Source of the DNA: Acetomicrobium hydrogeniformans
Lineage (GTDB): Bacteria; Synergistota; Synergistia; Synergistales; JAFGMB01
Direction: 5' to 3'
DNA: 64,000 bases
NCBI GenBank assembly: GCA_016841745.1
Contig: JAENYO010000007.1
Span: forward strand, 73,408-137,407
Translations under genes and position numbers: made by a program
Shown: piece after piece, positions 33,536 to 41,942 of the stretch
How the letters are laid out: the number at the start of each line of letters is the position of its first letter
Numbering within the stretch: position 1 is the stretch's first letter
Notes under the pieces: model-generated
The model's input: the letters and a program-made list of their open reading frames with translations, nothing else
Database searches by the model: none
Told to the model about the DNA's origin: nothing

Positions 33536-35041
33536 ATGGCTACACTTGTAACTATGCCCAAACTGGGTTTGACCATGACTGAAGGAACAGTCTCATCCTG
33601 GTCAAGGAGTAAAGGGGATGAGGTTAAGAAAGGCGAGATCATCCTTGTTGTGGCCACCGATAAGTTGACCTATGAGATAGAAGCTCCGGAAGATGGTATA
33701 TTACTTGAAATCTTTGTTTCAGAAGGTGAGACTGTTCCTGTAGGGGATAATATTGCAGTAATAGGAAAACAGGGCGAAGTGATCGAAACAGCTCAGGCTG
33801 AAGAGGTTGTGAAAACCGGGCAAACCGATGAAGTTGCCATAATGCAAGTGCCAGTTGCAGAATTAGCAGAACAAAGGCCTGAACCCCTTCCTGTTTCATC
33901 CGGACCGATTAAGGCTTCTCCCCTTGCCAGAAAATGGGCACGTATATTCAATCTTGATCTCTCCGTTATCTATGGTACCGGTCCTGAAGGCAGAGTAGTG
34001 AAAGACGATGTTATGAAGGTCGCGCAAAAGTTCAAGGCATCTCCTCTTGCGAAGAGAACAGCCAGGGATGGCGGGCTTGATATAACGGATATTCCAGGTA
34101 CCGGACCTGACGGGAGAACAGTGAACCAGGATGTTCTCCTTTACCTGGAAGCACAGAAAGGCCGTATCGCAAAGGCAACTCCCGTTGCCTCCAGAATGGC
34201 TGAAGATCTTGGTGTTGATCTTGCTTCCATAGGTAAGGATGGAAGAGTCATGAAAGAAGATGTACTGCAGGCTGCGGGGATTGGAACTATTGCTGAAAAA
34301 TCAAGCAGTAAAATTCAACCAGGAAAATCACCAGTTCTTTCCGTATCAGGAGAAAAAAGGGTCCCTCTTTCTCCAATGCGAAAGATCATTGCGGAGCGTA
34401 TGACTCACAGTGCCTCAACAATTCCCTCGGTTGTCTTTAACATTGAAGTGGATTTTTCCGAATTCATATCCTTCCGGAGCAAGATCAAAAAAGAAGTCTC
34501 GGACAGAGGCGCCAAGGTTTCTTTTAACGATATGCTCATGAAGGTCTGTGCAAAGGCTCTTATGGAGAATCCCATGGCAAATGCCAGTTATGATCAAGGG
34601 ACCCAGGAGTATATCCTTCATGATGAAGTTAATATAGGACTTGCTGTAGCCGTTCCGGGTGGTCTCCTTGTTCCCAATGTTAAAAGTGTGCAGTCCAAAA
34701 GCATTTACGAGATCGCTTCTGTAACCGATGCTCTTGTTGATAAAGCAAGGAATAACAAATTGGGTATGGATGATATGCAGGGTGGCACTTTCACTATCTC
34801 TAACCTCGGAATGTTCGGAATGCATGATTTTACGCCCATTATCAACCCGCCCGAGGCCTGTATTCTGGCAGTAAATGCTATTGTCGAAAAACCTGTAGCT
34901 ATTGATGGTGCTGTCGAGATCCGGCCCATTTCAATGATCGGTCTTACTGCTGATCATCGTATTCTTGATGGTGCAGATGCAGCAAAGTTCCTTGCCAGGA
35001 TCAAGGAACTTATCGAGAATCCCTATCTGCTCATGGTCTAG
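33536..35041 (+). CDS. acoC: Dihydrolipoamide acyltransferase E2 with three apparent E3-binding domains
   Basis: 501 residues. The lipoyl domain (1-78) carries the modified lysine at K43 in VATDKLTYE. Then come three PSBD-like blocks, 126-161, 168-203 and 213-246; each has the PSBD pattern ASPLA or TPVA, a middle GTGP(E/D)GR or GKDGR turn, and a conserved D-V end. The catalytic CoA-acyltransferase domain (about 275-501) ends with ADHRILDGADAAKF, with catalytic His 474 and Asp 478. Most E2 proteins have one PSBD. It would move the acyl group from lipoate to CoA. The start at ATG 33536 lies behind AAGGAGGACTAAGC after a 141-base gap that could hold a secondary promoter. Confidence 0.88.
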   Translation: MATLVTMPKLGLTMTEGTVSSWSRSKGDEVKKGEIILVVATDKLTYEIEAPEDGILLEIFVSEGETVPVGDNIAVIGKQGEVIETAQAEEVVKTGQTDEVAIMQVPVAELAEQRPEPLPVSSGPIKASPLARKWARIFNLDLSVIYGTGPEGRVVKDDVMKVAQKFKASPLAKRTARDGGLDITDIPGTGPDGRTVNQDVLLYLEAQKGRIAKATPVASRMAEDLGVDLASIGKDGRVMKEDVLQAAGIGTIAEKSSSKIQPGKSPVLSVSGEKRVPLSPMRKIIAERMTHSASTIPSVVFNIEVDFSEFISFRSKIKKEVSDRGAKVSFNDMLMKVCAKALMENPMANASYDQGTQEYILHDEVNIGLAVAVPGGLLVPNVKSVQSKSIYEIASVTDALVDKARNNKLGMDDMQGGTFTISNLGMFGMHDFTPIINPPEACILAVNAIVEKPVAIDGAVEIRPISMIGLTADHRILDGADAAKFLARIKELIENPYLLMV

Positions 35042-35046
35042 ATATC

Positions 35047-35095
35047 CCTTCCCTGGTCAGGGCCGTATATACCGGAGATCCCGGACCAGGGAAGG
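35047..35095 (+). terminator. Hairpin between E2 and E3 genes
   Basis: CCTTCCCTGGTC (35047-35058) pairs with GACCAGGGAAGG (35084-35095) around 25 bases that can pair further (GGG/CCC). Only a short T-rich stretch (TCTTATTC) follows. As the next gene is in the same pathway, partial termination or mRNA processing is likelier than full termination. Confidence 0.5.
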
Positions 35096-35154
35096 TCTTA
35101 TTCTAATCCGGAAACGATTTGCTTCCAATTTTATCAAGGAGGATCATTTATAAA

Positions 35155-36918
35155 ATGGCAACAACTATAACCATGCCCAAATTAGGTCTCACAATGACTG
35201 AGGGCACTATTTCGGAGTGGAGAAAGAATGAAGGAGATTCCGTTGAAAAAGGCGAGATCCTTTTAGTAGTAGCAACAGATAAACTGTCCTACGAGGTTGA
35301 AGCTCAGGAAAGCGGAATATTAGCAAGGATAGTGATCTCTGAAGGTGGTTCAGCAGCAGTTGCAGAATCGCTTGCTATCATATCCGAGCCTGGAGAGGTT
35401 CTGGGAGATGAAATACCTGAGGAACCTGTGCAGGATCAGGTCCAGGCGCCTCAGCAGAAAACGGCTGATGAGGAATCCTCTCTTTCTGAAGAAGTTGAAA
35501 AAAAGCCCCTTAAAGAAATCACTGACAGGAAGAAGATTGTTGTTATAGGAGCAGGACCTGGCGGTTATGTCGCTGCCATCCGGGCTTCCCGCCTTGGTGC
35601 TGATGTTACCATTGTAGACAGAAAATATCTTGGCGGTACATGTCTTAACGTGGGATGCATTCCCACCAAGGTACTTCTCCATACAGTAGAGTTGTACAAC
35701 GCAGTAAAAGAGGGATCTATGATCGGACTGATGGCAGATAATATCCGAGTAGACTGGACCTCTCTAATGAAAAGAAAAGACAGCATAGTCGGTCAGCTTG
35801 TTGGCGGTGTAAAAACCCTTCTTACCAAAAACAATGTGAAGATAATTGAAGGAGAAGCATCCTTCATATCTGAAAATGAGATACGGGTAAGCTCAGTTGC
35901 AGGAGAACAGTCCATTGTTGCCGATAATTTCATCATAGCTACTGGGTCCGAACCATCCATGCCTCCAATCCCTGGTATAGAAAACGATGGTGTTATCTCC
36001 AGCAATGAGGCCCTCTCCCTTAAGGAAGTACCATCTTCCATGACCATAATCGGCGGTGGAGTGATCGGTGTGGAATTTGCTTCCATCTTTGCCAGTCTGG
36101 GAACAAGAGTGACCATAGTAGAGATGCTTCCGGAGATATTACCCAATATTGATGAAGATATAATCAAGGTAATTAAAGCTTCCCTTTCCCGTAAGGGTGT
36201 GAAATTCCATACCGGATCAAAAGTAACAGGATTCAGTAAACATGGTGAATCAGTGGTTGTTTCAGTAAGTACTTCTGATGGAGATATCAGCATAACTTCA
36301 GACAAGGCACTGGTTGCAATTGGCAGAAGGCCGGTGACCGATGGACTTGGCCTTGATAATATCGGTATCAGAATGAATCGTGGCCGCATCGTGGTAGATG
36401 AATATCTCTGCACGAACAAACCAGGCATATATTCCATAGGAGACTGTTCCAGCCCTGTCATGCTCGCCCATGTGGCTTCTCATGAAGGAGAAGTTGCAGC
36501 AGAAAATATCATGGGTCATAAAACAAAAATGGATTACAGGACCAATCCAGGGTGTATCTACACGTCTCCTGAAATTGCCGGTGTCGGTCTGACTGAAAAA
36601 GAAGCAAGAGAGAAAGGCTATGATGTCAAAATAGGGAAGTTCCCCCTTGTTGCGAATGGAAAAAGCCTGATCATGAACGAAACAGAGGGTATGATCAAGT
36701 TCGTTGTAGATGGGAAATATGATGAAATACTTGGTGTTCATATTGTCGGGCCAAGGGCGACCGACCTTATTGTTGAGGGAGCACTGGCTCTGCGACTGGA
36801 AGCCACAGTGGAAGAGATAGTATCTACCATTCATGCTCATCCCACAGTAGGGGAAGCTCTCGGCGAAGCAGCCCTTGATGTCAATGGCGGAGCCATCCAT
36901 ATTCCTCCCCGAAAATAG
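35155..36918 (+). CDS. acoL: Dihydrolipoamide dehydrogenase E3 with N-terminal lipoyl domain
   Basis: 587 residues. Residues 1-78 are a lipoyl domain nearly the same as the one on E2 (MPKLGLTMTEGT, VATDKLSYE with K43). A linker rich in Pro/Gln/Glu leads to the flavoprotein: GAGPGG at 132-137 for FAD, redox pair C163/C168 in GGTCLNVGCIPTK, GGGVIGVEF for NAD, and the C-terminal HAHPTVGEALGEAA with the catalytic His. It re-oxidises dihydrolipoyl groups to NADH. Lipoyl-bearing E3 is known from acetoin and some pyruvate complexes. ATG 35155 follows AAGGAGGATCATTTATAAA. Confidence 0.92.
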   Translation: MATTITMPKLGLTMTEGTISEWRKNEGDSVEKGEILLVVATDKLSYEVEAQESGILARIVISEGGSAAVAESLAIISEPGEVLGDEIPEEPVQDQVQAPQQKTADEESSLSEEVEKKPLKEITDRKKIVVIGAGPGGYVAAIRASRLGADVTIVDRKYLGGTCLNVGCIPTKVLLHTVELYNAVKEGSMIGLMADNIRVDWTSLMKRKDSIVGQLVGGVKTLLTKNNVKIIEGEASFISENEIRVSSVAGEQSIVADNFIIATGSEPSMPPIPGIENDGVISSNEALSLKEVPSSMTIIGGGVIGVEFASIFASLGTRVTIVEMLPEILPNIDEDIIKVIKASLSRKGVKFHTGSKVTGFSKHGESVVVSVSTSDGDISITSDKALVAIGRRPVTDGLGLDNIGIRMNRGRIVVDEYLCTNKPGIYSIGDCSSPVMLAHVASHEGEVAAENIMGHKTKMDYRTNPGCIYTSPEIAGVGLTEKEAREKGYDVKIGKFPLVANGKSLIMNETEGMIKFVVDGKYDEILGVHIVGPRATDLIVEGALALRLEATVEEIVSTIHAHPTVGEALGEAALDVNGGAIHIPPRK

Positions 36919-36943
36919 TTCATATCCTTTTTACCATAACCCC

Positions 36944-36982
36944 ATAACAGAAGGGGCCGCCTCAGGTGGCCCCTTCTGTTAT
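36944..36982. terminator. Bidirectional terminator after the E3 gene
   Basis: ATAACAGAAGGGGCC (36944-36958) pairs with GGCCCCTTCTGTTAT (36968-36982) around nine bases, midway between the convergent E3 and lipoate ligase genes. It touches the stop codon of the ligase gene on the minus strand. Confidence 0.75.
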
Positions 36983-37975
36983 CTACGGTGCCATAAATTC
37001 AATAAAGTCAGGCTTCTGTACTCCCCTGAAATAATGCCCCAGATGAACGTGCTCCAGCGCCTTTGTCATGTCGTCTTTATTATAGGGTTTTCCAGTAATC
37101 AGGGTTTCAATATCTTCCAGATCACCATTTCCGAAAAAATCTCCATAAAATCTACAGCTAAGGATTATTCCTTTTTCAACTTTTATGAGGGCTTCGATTT
37201 TGCCACTGTCAAAGCGTTGGATCTTTCTTTCCGTAAATTCAGGAGATTTACCATAATTCCAATTCCAGGTCCTGTATTTGTTTTCTGCAAGATCTCTGAT
37301 ATCTTTAATAACCTCTAGGGGCAGGACAGTTTCAACAATATCCTCATTGTCATGGGTAATATTTTCCAGTATCACTTTCTTGAAAGACGAAATATCCATA
37401 TCATCGGAAAGATGGGGGAGTATGTTGGTTACCCTGCTTCGAATTGATTTAATTCCCTTCGAAAGAAACTTGTCTTCTGAAACATTGAGGGCCTGTGTCA
37501 GGACATCCAGATCTGAATTAAAAAGAAGTGTTCCATGGTGCAGAAGCCTTCCTTTTCTCATATACTGGGCATTTCCGGAAAACTTTTTTCCGTCTATGGT
37601 CAGATCGTTACGGCTTGTAAATTCTGCATTTACTCCAAGTGTATTGAGAATATCAACTATGGGTTTTGTGTAGAAGGCAAAGTCAAAGGGAGTATCTGCT
37701 TTGGAATGGACGATGAAGGTATAGTTCAGGTTTCCATGGTCGTGATAGACAGCACCTCCTCCAGAAATCCGTCTGACCACATTTACTTTTCTTGATCTTA
37801 CAAAATTTACATTTATTTCTTCCAGGGTGTTCTGGAACCGGCCAACCACGATAGTCGGTTCATTTTGCCATAGAAGAAAATAACCATCATCTTCAGGTTC
37901 CAGGTTGTTAAAAAGATATTCCTCCATAGCGAGGTTGAAGCATGGATCTTTTGAAATATTTTCTATGTATTTCAA
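36983..37975 (-). CDS. lplA: Lipoate-protein ligase A
   Basis: A 330-residue enzyme that activates lipoate with ATP and attaches it to lipoyl-domain lysines. Motifs: RRISGGGAVYHD (68-79) for lipoyl-AMP, GNLNYTF, and the catalytic lysine in DGKKFSGNAQ (about 128-137), followed by a C-terminal accessory domain. It converges on the operon encoding two lipoyl-domain proteins, so it probably modifies E2 and E3 there. No lipA or lipB is visible, so lipoate may be scavenged. Confidence 0.9.
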   Translation of the reverse strand: MKYIENISKDPCFNLAMEEYLFNNLEPEDDGYFLLWQNEPTIVVGRFQNTLEEINVNFVRSRKVNVVRRISGGGAVYHDHGNLNYTFIVHSKADTPFDFAFYTKPIVDILNTLGVNAEFTSRNDLTIDGKKFSGNAQYMRKGRLLHHGTLLFNSDLDVLTQALNVSEDKFLSKGIKSIRSRVTNILPHLSDDMDISSFKKVILENITHDNEDIVETVLPLEVIKDIRDLAENKYRTWNWNYGKSPEFTERKIQRFDSGKIEALIKVEKGIILSCRFYGDFFGNGDLEDIETLITGKPYNKDDMTKALEHVHLGHYFRGVQKPDFIEFMAP

Positions 37976-38662
37976 AAAAATACCTCCTCTCCCTGATCTT
38001 TTTCATGTACTGGCAGTTAAATATATTATCATTTCCAGTCCACGATATTTTATATCCCGGCTATTCATTTTTCCTGTTTCAAAGAGAAATATACCACCTC
38101 AAACGCACATTGCGGGTTCACGTAGCAGCATGTTCCTTTATAAAAAGTTCTTTTTCTGGTATTCTTGTTAATAGTTCTATTTAATCTACTATCTCTGCGT
38201 AATACTGATTTCAGTCCAGCATTACTTAAATAAAAGATTATGAATTATTATCCTCCCAATTATCAAGAGATCAATTTTTGTTTACGAATAGAAGGATATC
38301 CTGATTACCGTTCTTAAGATCAAGTAAGGTAATTACTTCTCTGGTCCTTAAGCAATGTGCAAATGCAAATCTGAAATTGAACTGGGTCCAAAAAAACTAT
38401 TATTACATATAACTAACCGTTTCAATAGTTTCAGAGTTCAGAGGGGATGCCTGAGGATCACCTGAATGCATATCCACAAGGCAAAATACGAAAAGATGGT
38501 GACTTTCCTTTTCCAGTTTGTACGAGAAAATCTTCTTACCAATCCCTACGGCAAAAATCCTTTTTTATTGAGGCGTTTTGTTATCTCGGGGAATAATGGA
38601 AATTCCAAGGCACATATTTTAATAAAGGATCTTTACATGCTGTAAAAAGAGAGGTGGAATAA
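37976..38662. other. Gene-free region upstream of otsA and lplA
   Basis: 687 bases, AT-rich, between the divergent starts of lplA (minus) and otsA (plus). I find no open frame with an SD and no recognisable RNA. A short inverted repeat, AAGTAA-GGTAA-TTACTT at 38322-38338, is the only ordered feature. The region presumably contains both promoters. Confidence 0.4.
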
Positions 38663-40162
38663 TTGAAGGACGGAATGCGGCTTGTAGTTATATCTAATCG
38701 CCTACCGGTTTCTTTATTTAAAGAAGAAGAAGAAGAAGAATGGAAAACCAGGCAGAGTTCTGGCGGTCTTGTGACGGCTTTGAGTCCTGTAATAAAAGAC
38801 AGGGGTGGTTTCTGGATAGGATGGACAGGCACAGCCAGAGAAGACCTCGATCTTAAGGTTTTAAAAACTATTCTGGGCCCTTCTTCAAAAGAAATAGGAT
38901 ATCGTCTCATACCTGTCTTGTTAAACCAGGACGAAGTGGATAACTATTATCACGGTTTTTCCAATGAAATAATATGGCCTCTGTTTCACGATCTGCAAAA
39001 TAATTGCTATTTTTATCCCCGCTACTGGAACGCCTATAACTATGTCAATAATATTTTTGCGGATGTTGTGATAGGCCATAGTAACCAAAATGATTTTCTT
39101 TGGGTTAACGATTACCACCTCATACCCTTGGCTCGTAGCCTGAAGGAAAAGAAAGTGGAGCGGAACTGCTTTTTCTTCCTCCATATAACATTTCCATCAA
39201 GGGATATCTTTCTGAAACTCCCATGGAGGCAGGAACTGGTAAAGGATCTTATGGAATACAGGCTTGTGTGTTTTCAGACCTGGAGAGACCGTAGAAACTT
39301 TATAGATTGCCTGAGGATATTTGATCCTCATATGAAAGTACAGGGTCGGGGACCAGTCGTTACGGTAGAGGCCTTAGGAAGATCTACCAGAGTAGCAAGT
39401 CTCCCCATAAGTATTGATTTCAGGACCTTTGCCGATATTGCCTCATCCAATGCGGTCGAGGCAAAAATGAACGAGCTTAAGACAAGTATGTTGGGAAGCA
39501 AGCTTCTTCTGGGTGTGGACAGGTTGGATTATACAAAGGGTATACCCCAGAAGCTTCAGGCTTACAGAACTGCCTTGGAGACATATCCGCATCTGAGGGA
39601 AAAACTTACTCTTTTTCAACTGCTTGTTCCAAGCAGGGAGGATGTTCCAGCTTACCGGGATCTGAAAAGGGATATCGAACAGATTATAAGTCAGATAAAC
39701 GGAGAATTTTCCACTTCCGGCTGGGTGCCGATCAGGCATGCTTACAAATCGGTTCCAAGGGAGGAACTCATAACCATGTATCGAACGGCAGATATTGCCA
39801 TGGTAACCTCGTTAAAGGACGGGATGAATCTTGTATCCAAGGAATACTGTGCGTGCCGCATAAATAATGATGGAGTTCTTATCTTGAGCGAGTTTGCCGG
39901 TTCTGCTTCGCAGCTTAAGAAAAATGCACTATTGGTGAATCCCTACGACAGAGAGACCACTGCAGAGGCCATAGACCGGGCCTTCTCCATGTCTGAAAAA
40001 GAACAATACAACAGGATGTCTTCCATGAGACGTTCCATTCGAAGAAGGGATGTATTCTGGTGGGTGAATAATTTTCTGAGGGTTTCAATGAACAGGGAAC
40101 TGCATGATTTCCCAGAACGTGAGATGGCTCCTCTTCTCCCGCAGAGCAGGGTGCGAGTTTAA
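38663..40162 (+). CDS. otsA: Trehalose-6-phosphate synthase (GT20 family)
   Basis: A 499-residue retaining glycosyltransferase with VVISNRLPVS (about 8-17), SSGGLVTAL, the GFWIGWTG acceptor loop, WVNDYHLIPLA (catalytic His region), VDRLDYTKGIPQKL with the Arg/Lys pair that binds UDP-glucose phosphates, and SLKDGMNLVSKEY. It would make trehalose-6-phosphate, a stress solute precursor. No trehalose-phosphate phosphatase lies beside it. Close GT20 relatives make other glucosyl phosphates (for example glucosylglycerol-phosphate), so donor and acceptor need testing. Start TTG 38663 follows GAGGTGGAATAA. Confidence 0.87.
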   Translation: MKDGMRLVVISNRLPVSLFKEEEEEEWKTRQSSGGLVTALSPVIKDRGGFWIGWTGTAREDLDLKVLKTILGPSSKEIGYRLIPVLLNQDEVDNYYHGFSNEIIWPLFHDLQNNCYFYPRYWNAYNYVNNIFADVVIGHSNQNDFLWVNDYHLIPLARSLKEKKVERNCFFFLHITFPSRDIFLKLPWRQELVKDLMEYRLVCFQTWRDRRNFIDCLRIFDPHMKVQGRGPVVTVEALGRSTRVASLPISIDFRTFADIASSNAVEAKMNELKTSMLGSKLLLGVDRLDYTKGIPQKLQAYRTALETYPHLREKLTLFQLLVPSREDVPAYRDLKRDIEQIISQINGEFSTSGWVPIRHAYKSVPREELITMYRTADIAMVTSLKDGMNLVSKEYCACRINNDGVLILSEFAGSASQLKKNALLVNPYDRETTAEAIDRAFSMSEKEQYNRMSSMRRSIRRRDVFWWVNNFLRVSMNRELHDFPEREMAPLLPQSRVRV

Positions 40163-40932
40163 CCCAGGGGGAATAGCTTCTCCAGAGACCTGAGGATCTT
40201 TTGTTCTTTCTTTTCCAGACCGGCCTGCCGGGCTAGCTCAAGACTCAACTGCAGGGCTGACCATATGTATCTGTCGGGTTCACAATGGTTCTCCCATTCA
40301 TATTGTTCCCATTTAGCCTGAATGAACATATCCTTGATGAAAATAAATTTTGCAAGATCTGGTCTGTTTTTCCATATCCTTATAAAGATAGAGTAAAGGT
40401 CCAGGCAATCGCTTAGAGAGTTATGACATATGTGACTGGATATGGCCCTTTCAGTCCTGATAATATTTTCATCAGCACTGAAGGTATTCATGGTGATTCT
40501 TTTTGCCTCTTCGAGTTTAGGCCATTTATATTGTCCCTTTTTGCCCTGTATTTTACAGAAGTCAGTAAGTCCGAGCATGGAACACCACCACTTCCAATTC
40601 CTTTTTGCAGAGTCTGGAATAAAAGAGGTGTCAAAGCCAAGGTTGTGCACTGTTATCCCTTCAACATGGTTATGTTCCCAGAAGAGGCTGAGGCTGTCCC
40701 AGTCATCAGCAAAATGTTTTGGGTAGGAGTATTCCCTTCTCAACCAGTTAATCCTTGACGGATCAAGGCCATGGACCCTTATGGCCCCTTCATCAGGCCT
40801 TTCGGTGGGGTAGTAATACCTGTTGAAAAAGTCCAGGATCATTCCGTGGTCACTAAAGACAATGGACGAAGCCGAAACAACTGACTTGCCTTTAAAACCG
40901 TTTGTTTCAAGATCTAGAACAGCAAAGTTCAT
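40159..40932 (-). CDS. DnaQ-like 3'-5' exonuclease domain protein
   Basis: A 257-residue protein with the DEDDh exonuclease motifs: Exo I in FAVLDLETNGFKG (3-15, D7 and E9), Exo II in TVHNLGFDTSFI (about 93-104), and Exo III in ICHNSLSDCLDLY (about 166-178, H and D). The middle is unusually rich in Trp and aromatic residues (KRNWKWWCSM, IRIWKNRP). It has no polymerase or BRCT part. It may trim DNA or RNA ends; the target is unknown. Its 3' end overlaps that of otsA by 4 bases in convergent orientation, so no terminator separates them. Confidence 0.75.
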   Translation of the reverse strand: MNFAVLDLETNGFKGKSVVSASSIVFSDHGMILDFFNRYYYPTERPDEGAIRVHGLDPSRINWLRREYSYPKHFADDWDSLSLFWEHNHVEGITVHNLGFDTSFIPDSAKRNWKWWCSMLGLTDFCKIQGKKGQYKWPKLEEAKRITMNTFSADENIIRTERAISSHICHNSLSDCLDLYSIFIRIWKNRPDLAKFIFIKDMFIQAKWEQYEWENHCEPDRYIWSALQLSLELARQAGLEKKEQKILRSLEKLFPLG

Positions 40933-41000
40933 ATTAAGCTACCCTCCGGAAGATACATCTGAAAAATTTAAATCCCTTTGTTTTACCAGAAATGGATAAA

Positions 41001-41034
41001 GATACGGACCGATCTATTCAGATCGGTCCGTATC
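41001..41034 (-). terminator. Terminator after the nrd operon
   Basis: GATACGGACCGATCT (41001-41015) and AGATCGGTCCGTATC (41020-41034) form a perfect 15-bp stem with a four-base loop, 24 bases past the last stop of the nrdD-nrdG-small gene set on the minus strand. A moderate T-rich stretch follows on that strand. Confidence 0.7.
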
Positions 41035-41057
41035 TGAAGCAGATAATACGATTGAAA

Positions 41058-41210
41058 TTATTTCTTTTTGCCATCTAAAATACTGTCAAAGGTTTTCCTG
41101 TCTCTGAATTCAGCCTTTTTTCCCTTGTTCCATTGTGATACCGGGGTTAGATAGCCTACTACCCTGGAGTATACCTCACACCTGGTCCTTTTCAGTTCCT
41201 TTTGTTCCAT
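41058..41210 (-). CDS. Stand-alone glycyl-radical peptide of class III ribonucleotide reductase
   Basis: A 50-residue gene, ATG 41208-41210 with GAAGGAG 10 bases upstream, stop TAA 41058-41060. Its product contains TRCEVYSRVVGYLTPVSQWN followed by KGKKAEFRDRKTF, the region that normally closes a full-length NrdD: the RVVGY glycine (residue 19) is where the activase makes the glycyl radical. The NrdD encoded upstream ends just before this region. I infer that the peptide docks on NrdD and supplies the radical glycine in trans, much as the spare part GrcA (YfiD) does for pyruvate formate-lyase. It lies 36 bases after nrdG and before the terminator. Confidence 0.85.
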   Translation of the reverse strand: MEQKELKRTRCEVYSRVVGYLTPVSQWNKGKKAEFRDRKTFDSILDGKKK

Positions 41211-41246
41211 GGCAAGCACTCTCCTTCGGAGCTCGATTATTAAGGG

Positions 41247-41942
41247 TTAGTCCCTTATGTAAACATGTTTGACATATTTGACGAGGATATCCCTGAATTT
41301 TTCAAGCATTGCTTTTGGAAATCCGCTAAGTTCCTCCATGTAGGGTTGAAGATGTTTACTGGGTCTGAAATTCTGTATGAAGAACAGATCCGTTTCTTTG
41401 ACCAGACCGCCTATGATATCCATATCTTCACATGAGTGGATTCCGGGAACGACAGTAGTCCTGAACTCATGGGCGATGTTTGAATTTTCCAGTATGTCTA
41501 TGCTTTCCCCTATGCATGAGGGGTCTTCGTGAAAATCCATAACAGTTTTATATCTGGTCAGCGGTACTTTGATATCCATGGCTACATAATCCAGAAGGTT
41601 TTTCTTGAGAAGTTTTTCCAAAACCTCCGGTTTAGACCCATTGGTGTCCAATTTAATTTTAAACCCCATTGATCGTATTTTTGCAGTAAAGTCCTCAATG
41701 TCTTTCTGGAGAGTGGGTTCCCCCCCCGTAATGCAGACTCCGTCGAGAAACCTCTTTCTGTTTTCGAGAAACTGCCAGAAAATGGAAACAGGCATATCCT
41801 CATCAGGATACCTGTCGGGATCCACGAGCTCTGGGTTATGACAATAGGGACACCGGAGGTTACATCCCCGTGTAAAGATCACGCAAGCAATATGTTCAGG
41901 ATAATCGATGAGACTAAGTTTTTGCATTCCAGTTATAATCAA
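41247..41942 (-). CDS. nrdG: Anaerobic ribonucleotide reductase-activating protein (radical SAM)
   Basis: A 231-residue radical SAM enzyme with the cluster motif FTRGCNLRCPYCHNPEL (CxxxCxxC at about 27-34) and the SAM-binding GGEPTLQ. Such activases abstract hydrogen from the conserved glycine of their partner. The 4-base overlap (ATGA) with the upstream nrdD stop shows the pair is translated together. At 231 residues it is longer than E. coli NrdG (about 154) and resembles the Thermotoga/Clostridium type. Its true target here would be the glycine on the separate 50-residue peptide. Confidence 0.92.
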   Translation of the reverse strand: MIITGMQKLSLIDYPEHIACVIFTRGCNLRCPYCHNPELVDPDRYPDEDMPVSIFWQFLENRKRFLDGVCITGGEPTLQKDIEDFTAKIRSMGFKIKLDTNGSKPEVLEKLLKKNLLDYVAMDIKVPLTRYKTVMDFHEDPSCIGESIDILENSNIAHEFRTTVVPGIHSCEDMDIIGGLVKETDLFFIQNFRPSKHLQPYMEELSGFPKAMLEKFRDILVKYVKHVYIRD

